A stretch of 64,000 bases of DNA from Candidatus Tectimicrobiota bacterium (GTDB lineage: Bacteria > JACPUC01): the NCBI GenBank assembly GCA_016192455.1, contig JACPUC010000016.1, forward strand, positions 16,305 to 80,304, read 5' to 3'. A program made the translations under genes and the position numbers. Numbering within the stretch: the first letter of the stretch is position 1; every line of letters begins with the position of its first letter. Of this stretch, positions 62,591 through 64,000 are shown one piece after another. The notes under the pieces are model-generated. The model had not been told where the DNA came from, ran no database searches, and worked only from the letters and a program-made list of their open reading frames with translations.

Positions 62591-64000
62591 ATGCCCCCTG
62601 CGGCAGTGCTCGCGAAGCGTGAGAAGCTGCACCTGAAGATCGGCGGCATGCAGTGCTCGTTCTGCGTGGAGAGCATTCGCAAGGCGTACCAGCGCATGGA
62701 CGGCGTGCTCGACGTGGCGGTGAGCCTGTCGCACGAAGAGGCGCTTCTTCAGTACGACCCAGCGAGGGTGACGCCGGCGGCGCTGACGGGCATCCTCTCC
62801 CGCCTTGGCTTTATGGTGCGCGATCCCAAGAAGGTGCGCTCCTTCGAGGAGGAGGCGGCGGAGGTCCACCAGCACCGCAGGCGACTGGCGTGGGCCGCGG
62901 GTTTCATGGCCGGCTCGCTGGCCGTGATGGGTGCGATGTGGTTTGGGGTCAGGCAGCCCTGGTTTCCGTGGCTCATGCTGGGGCTCGGCCTGGGAATGGT
63001 CTTCGGCGTCGGCTGGCCGTTCGTGAGGATGGCCTGGGCCGCCCTCCGCCGGGGCATCCTGAATCAGCACGTGCTGATGGAGTTCGGCGCCTTCGGCGGG
63101 CTGGCGGGAGGGGTTGTCGGGTTCTTCAAACAACCATGGCCTACCGGCGACTTCCTTGGGGCAGCCATTTTCATCACCGCCTACCACATCCTCTCGGCCT
63201 ACGTGTCGGTGATTGTTCGCACCAAGAGTTCGCAGGCGATCAAGAAGCTGATGGCGCTGCAGCCCGCCACCGCGAGAGTAGTGCGAGATGGTCAGGAAGA
63301 GGAGGTCTCCGTTGACGCGGTCCGGCCCGATGATCTCGTGCGCATCCGGCCTGGGGAGAGCATCCCGGTGGACGGCGTGGTGGTCGAAGGCTTCTCCGCG
63401 GTGAACCAGAGCCTCGTCACCGGCGAGCCCATGCCGCTTGATCGGAAGGTTGGCGACGAGGTCATCGGCGGCTCGGTGAACCAGACGGGCAGCCTGCTCG
63501 TGCGGGTGACGAGGGTCGGCGAGGAGAGCTTCCTGCACCAGGTGGCGCGCTCCATTCAGGAAGCCCGCGCCTTGAAGCCGGGGATCATCCAGCTCGTGGA
63601 GCGCGTGCTGAACTGGTTCGTCCCCGCAGTGCTCCTCGCCGCCGCCGCCGCGTTCCTCTTCTGGACGCTGGGAGCTTGGCTCCTGACCGGAGCGCCGAAC
63701 TTCAGCCGGGCCATCTTCGCCACCATGGCCGCCCTCGTCATGGGCTATCCCTGCGCGCTGGGGATGGCCACGCCGCTGGCGATGATCCGCGGCGGCGGCC
63801 TGGCGGCCCGGCGGGGCATCCTGATGCGGTCGGGGGAGGCCTTCCAGGTGCTGAAGGAGGTGCGCAAGGTGGTGCTGGACAAGACCGGCACGATCACCCG
63901 GGGCAAGCCGGAGGTGGTCGAGGTGGCGCCCGCGGAGCCGTATCAAGAAGGGCAGGTGCTGGCGCTCGCGGCGGCCGCGGAGAGTTCGTCGGAGCATCCG
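62591..64000 (+). CDS. Heavy-metal P1B-type ATPase (partial, 3' end outside window)
   Basis: 470 residues are visible from the ATG at 62591. An N-terminal HMA metal-binding domain has GGMQCSFCVESI (CxxC). Membrane helices follow, then actuator motif SLVTGEPMPLDRK. The transmembrane metal motif reads MGYPCALGMATPLA, so the usual CPC/CPH is YPC. The phosphorylation site is VLDKTGTITRGKPEV, and the frame continues past the edge near AESSSEHP (an SEHP-type nucleotide site). It would export a soft metal such as copper; the unusual YPC makes the ion uncertain. GAGAGGCGG precedes the start. Confidence 0.9.
   Translation, partial: MPPAAVLAKREKLHLKIGGMQCSFCVESIRKAYQRMDGVLDVAVSLSHEEALLQYDPARVTPAALTGILSRLGFMVRDPKKVRSFEEEAAEVHQHRRRLAWAAGFMAGSLAVMGAMWFGVRQPWFPWLMLGLGLGMVFGVGWPFVRMAWAALRRGILNQHVLMEFGAFGGLAGGVVGFFKQPWPTGDFLGAAIFITAYHILSAYVSVIVRTKSSQAIKKLMALQPATARVVRDGQEEEVSVDAVRPDDLVRIRPGESIPVDGVVVEGFSAVNQSLVTGEPMPLDRKVGDEVIGGSVNQTGSLLVRVTRVGEESFLHQVARSIQEARALKPGIIQLVERVLNWFVPAVLLAAAAAFLFWTLGAWLLTGAPNFSRAIFATMAALVMGYPCALGMATPLAMIRGGGLAARRGILMRSGEAFQVLKEVRKVVLDKTGTITRGKPEVVEVAPAEPYQEGQVLALAAAAESSSEHP

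Overview
The window is about 64 kb of high-GC bacterial chromosome (close to 70% GC by eye, with one visibly poorer island near 41.9-43.6 kb). The gene types suggest a free-living, metabolically versatile soil or sediment bacterium: many periplasmic solute-binding proteins (branched-chain amino acid type and NMT1/SsuA type), metal-dependent amidohydrolases, CoA ligases, a thiolase, a MmgE/PrpD protein, a luciferase-like oxidoreductase and sigma-54 activators. An outer-membrane beta-barrel gene implies a Gram-negative envelope. This mix resembles Rokubacteria/Methylomirabilota, Tectomicrobia or deltaproteobacterial lineages, but that placement is inference: the window has no rRNA or other taxonomic marker. 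I see no tRNA, rRNA, CRISPR array, insertion sequence or prophage.

Layout. 0-3.3 kb (-): a Gld-type ABC exporter module (ATPase, permease, GldG-like protein cut by the window edge). 3.4-7.6 kb (+): a thiamine-diphosphate enzyme, a T-box-like leader, a luciferase-like oxidoreductase and a MaoC hydratase. 7.8-14.7 kb: a LivK-type binding protein, a zinc-ribbon membrane protein behind a long leader, an aryl-adenylating ligase and a large exported protein. 14.9-24.9 kb: a signalling island with a short sigma-54 activator, inverted repeats plus a -24/-12 promoter, an RsbW-like kinase, a STAS anti-anti-sigma protein, a second NtrC-like regulator with a degenerate GAFTGA loop, an exported binding-protein/NTF2 fusion, a membrane RsbU-type phosphatase and an outer-membrane barrel. 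25-27.4 kb (-): a small protein, dapB and dapA. 27.4-29.6 kb (+): a TPP riboswitch with terminator ahead of thiS-thiG-thiE.

29.8-36.9 kb (-): a catabolic and uptake cluster (cyclase, MmgE/PrpD, amidohydrolase, NMT1-type binding protein, two paralogous permeases, no ATPase). 37.1-41.9 kb (+): a RACo-like ASKHA/ferredoxin activator, an AMP-binding ligase and a thiolase. 42-43.5 kb (-): a lower-GC restriction-modification pair whose methyltransferase frame carries an in-frame TAG. 43.8-48 kb (-): an SsuABC-type importer whose binding protein is tandemly duplicated together with a scrap of the permease gene. 48.1-62.4 kb: nitroreductase, TauE/SafE transporter, isochorismatase-like hydrolase, a PaaK-like ligase / phytoene-desaturase-like / MetE-like / CMD-like run, a LivK-type protein, an FAD oxidoreductase, two more amidohydrolases and an alpha/beta hydrolase. 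62.6 kb to the end: a heavy-metal P-type ATPase, cut by the edge.

How the genes work together. Binding proteins capture small organic or sulfonate-like solutes. Ligases, the thiolase, hydratase, hydrolases and flavoenzymes suggest degradation through CoA thioesters. The 16-25 kb island looks like a partner-switching pathway: phosphatase and kinase act on the STAS protein, with sigma-54 and NtrC-like control on top and exported sensor and outer-membrane components in the same operon. No cognate sigma factor is in the window. Most assignments come from motifs read by eye; substrates are unknown.
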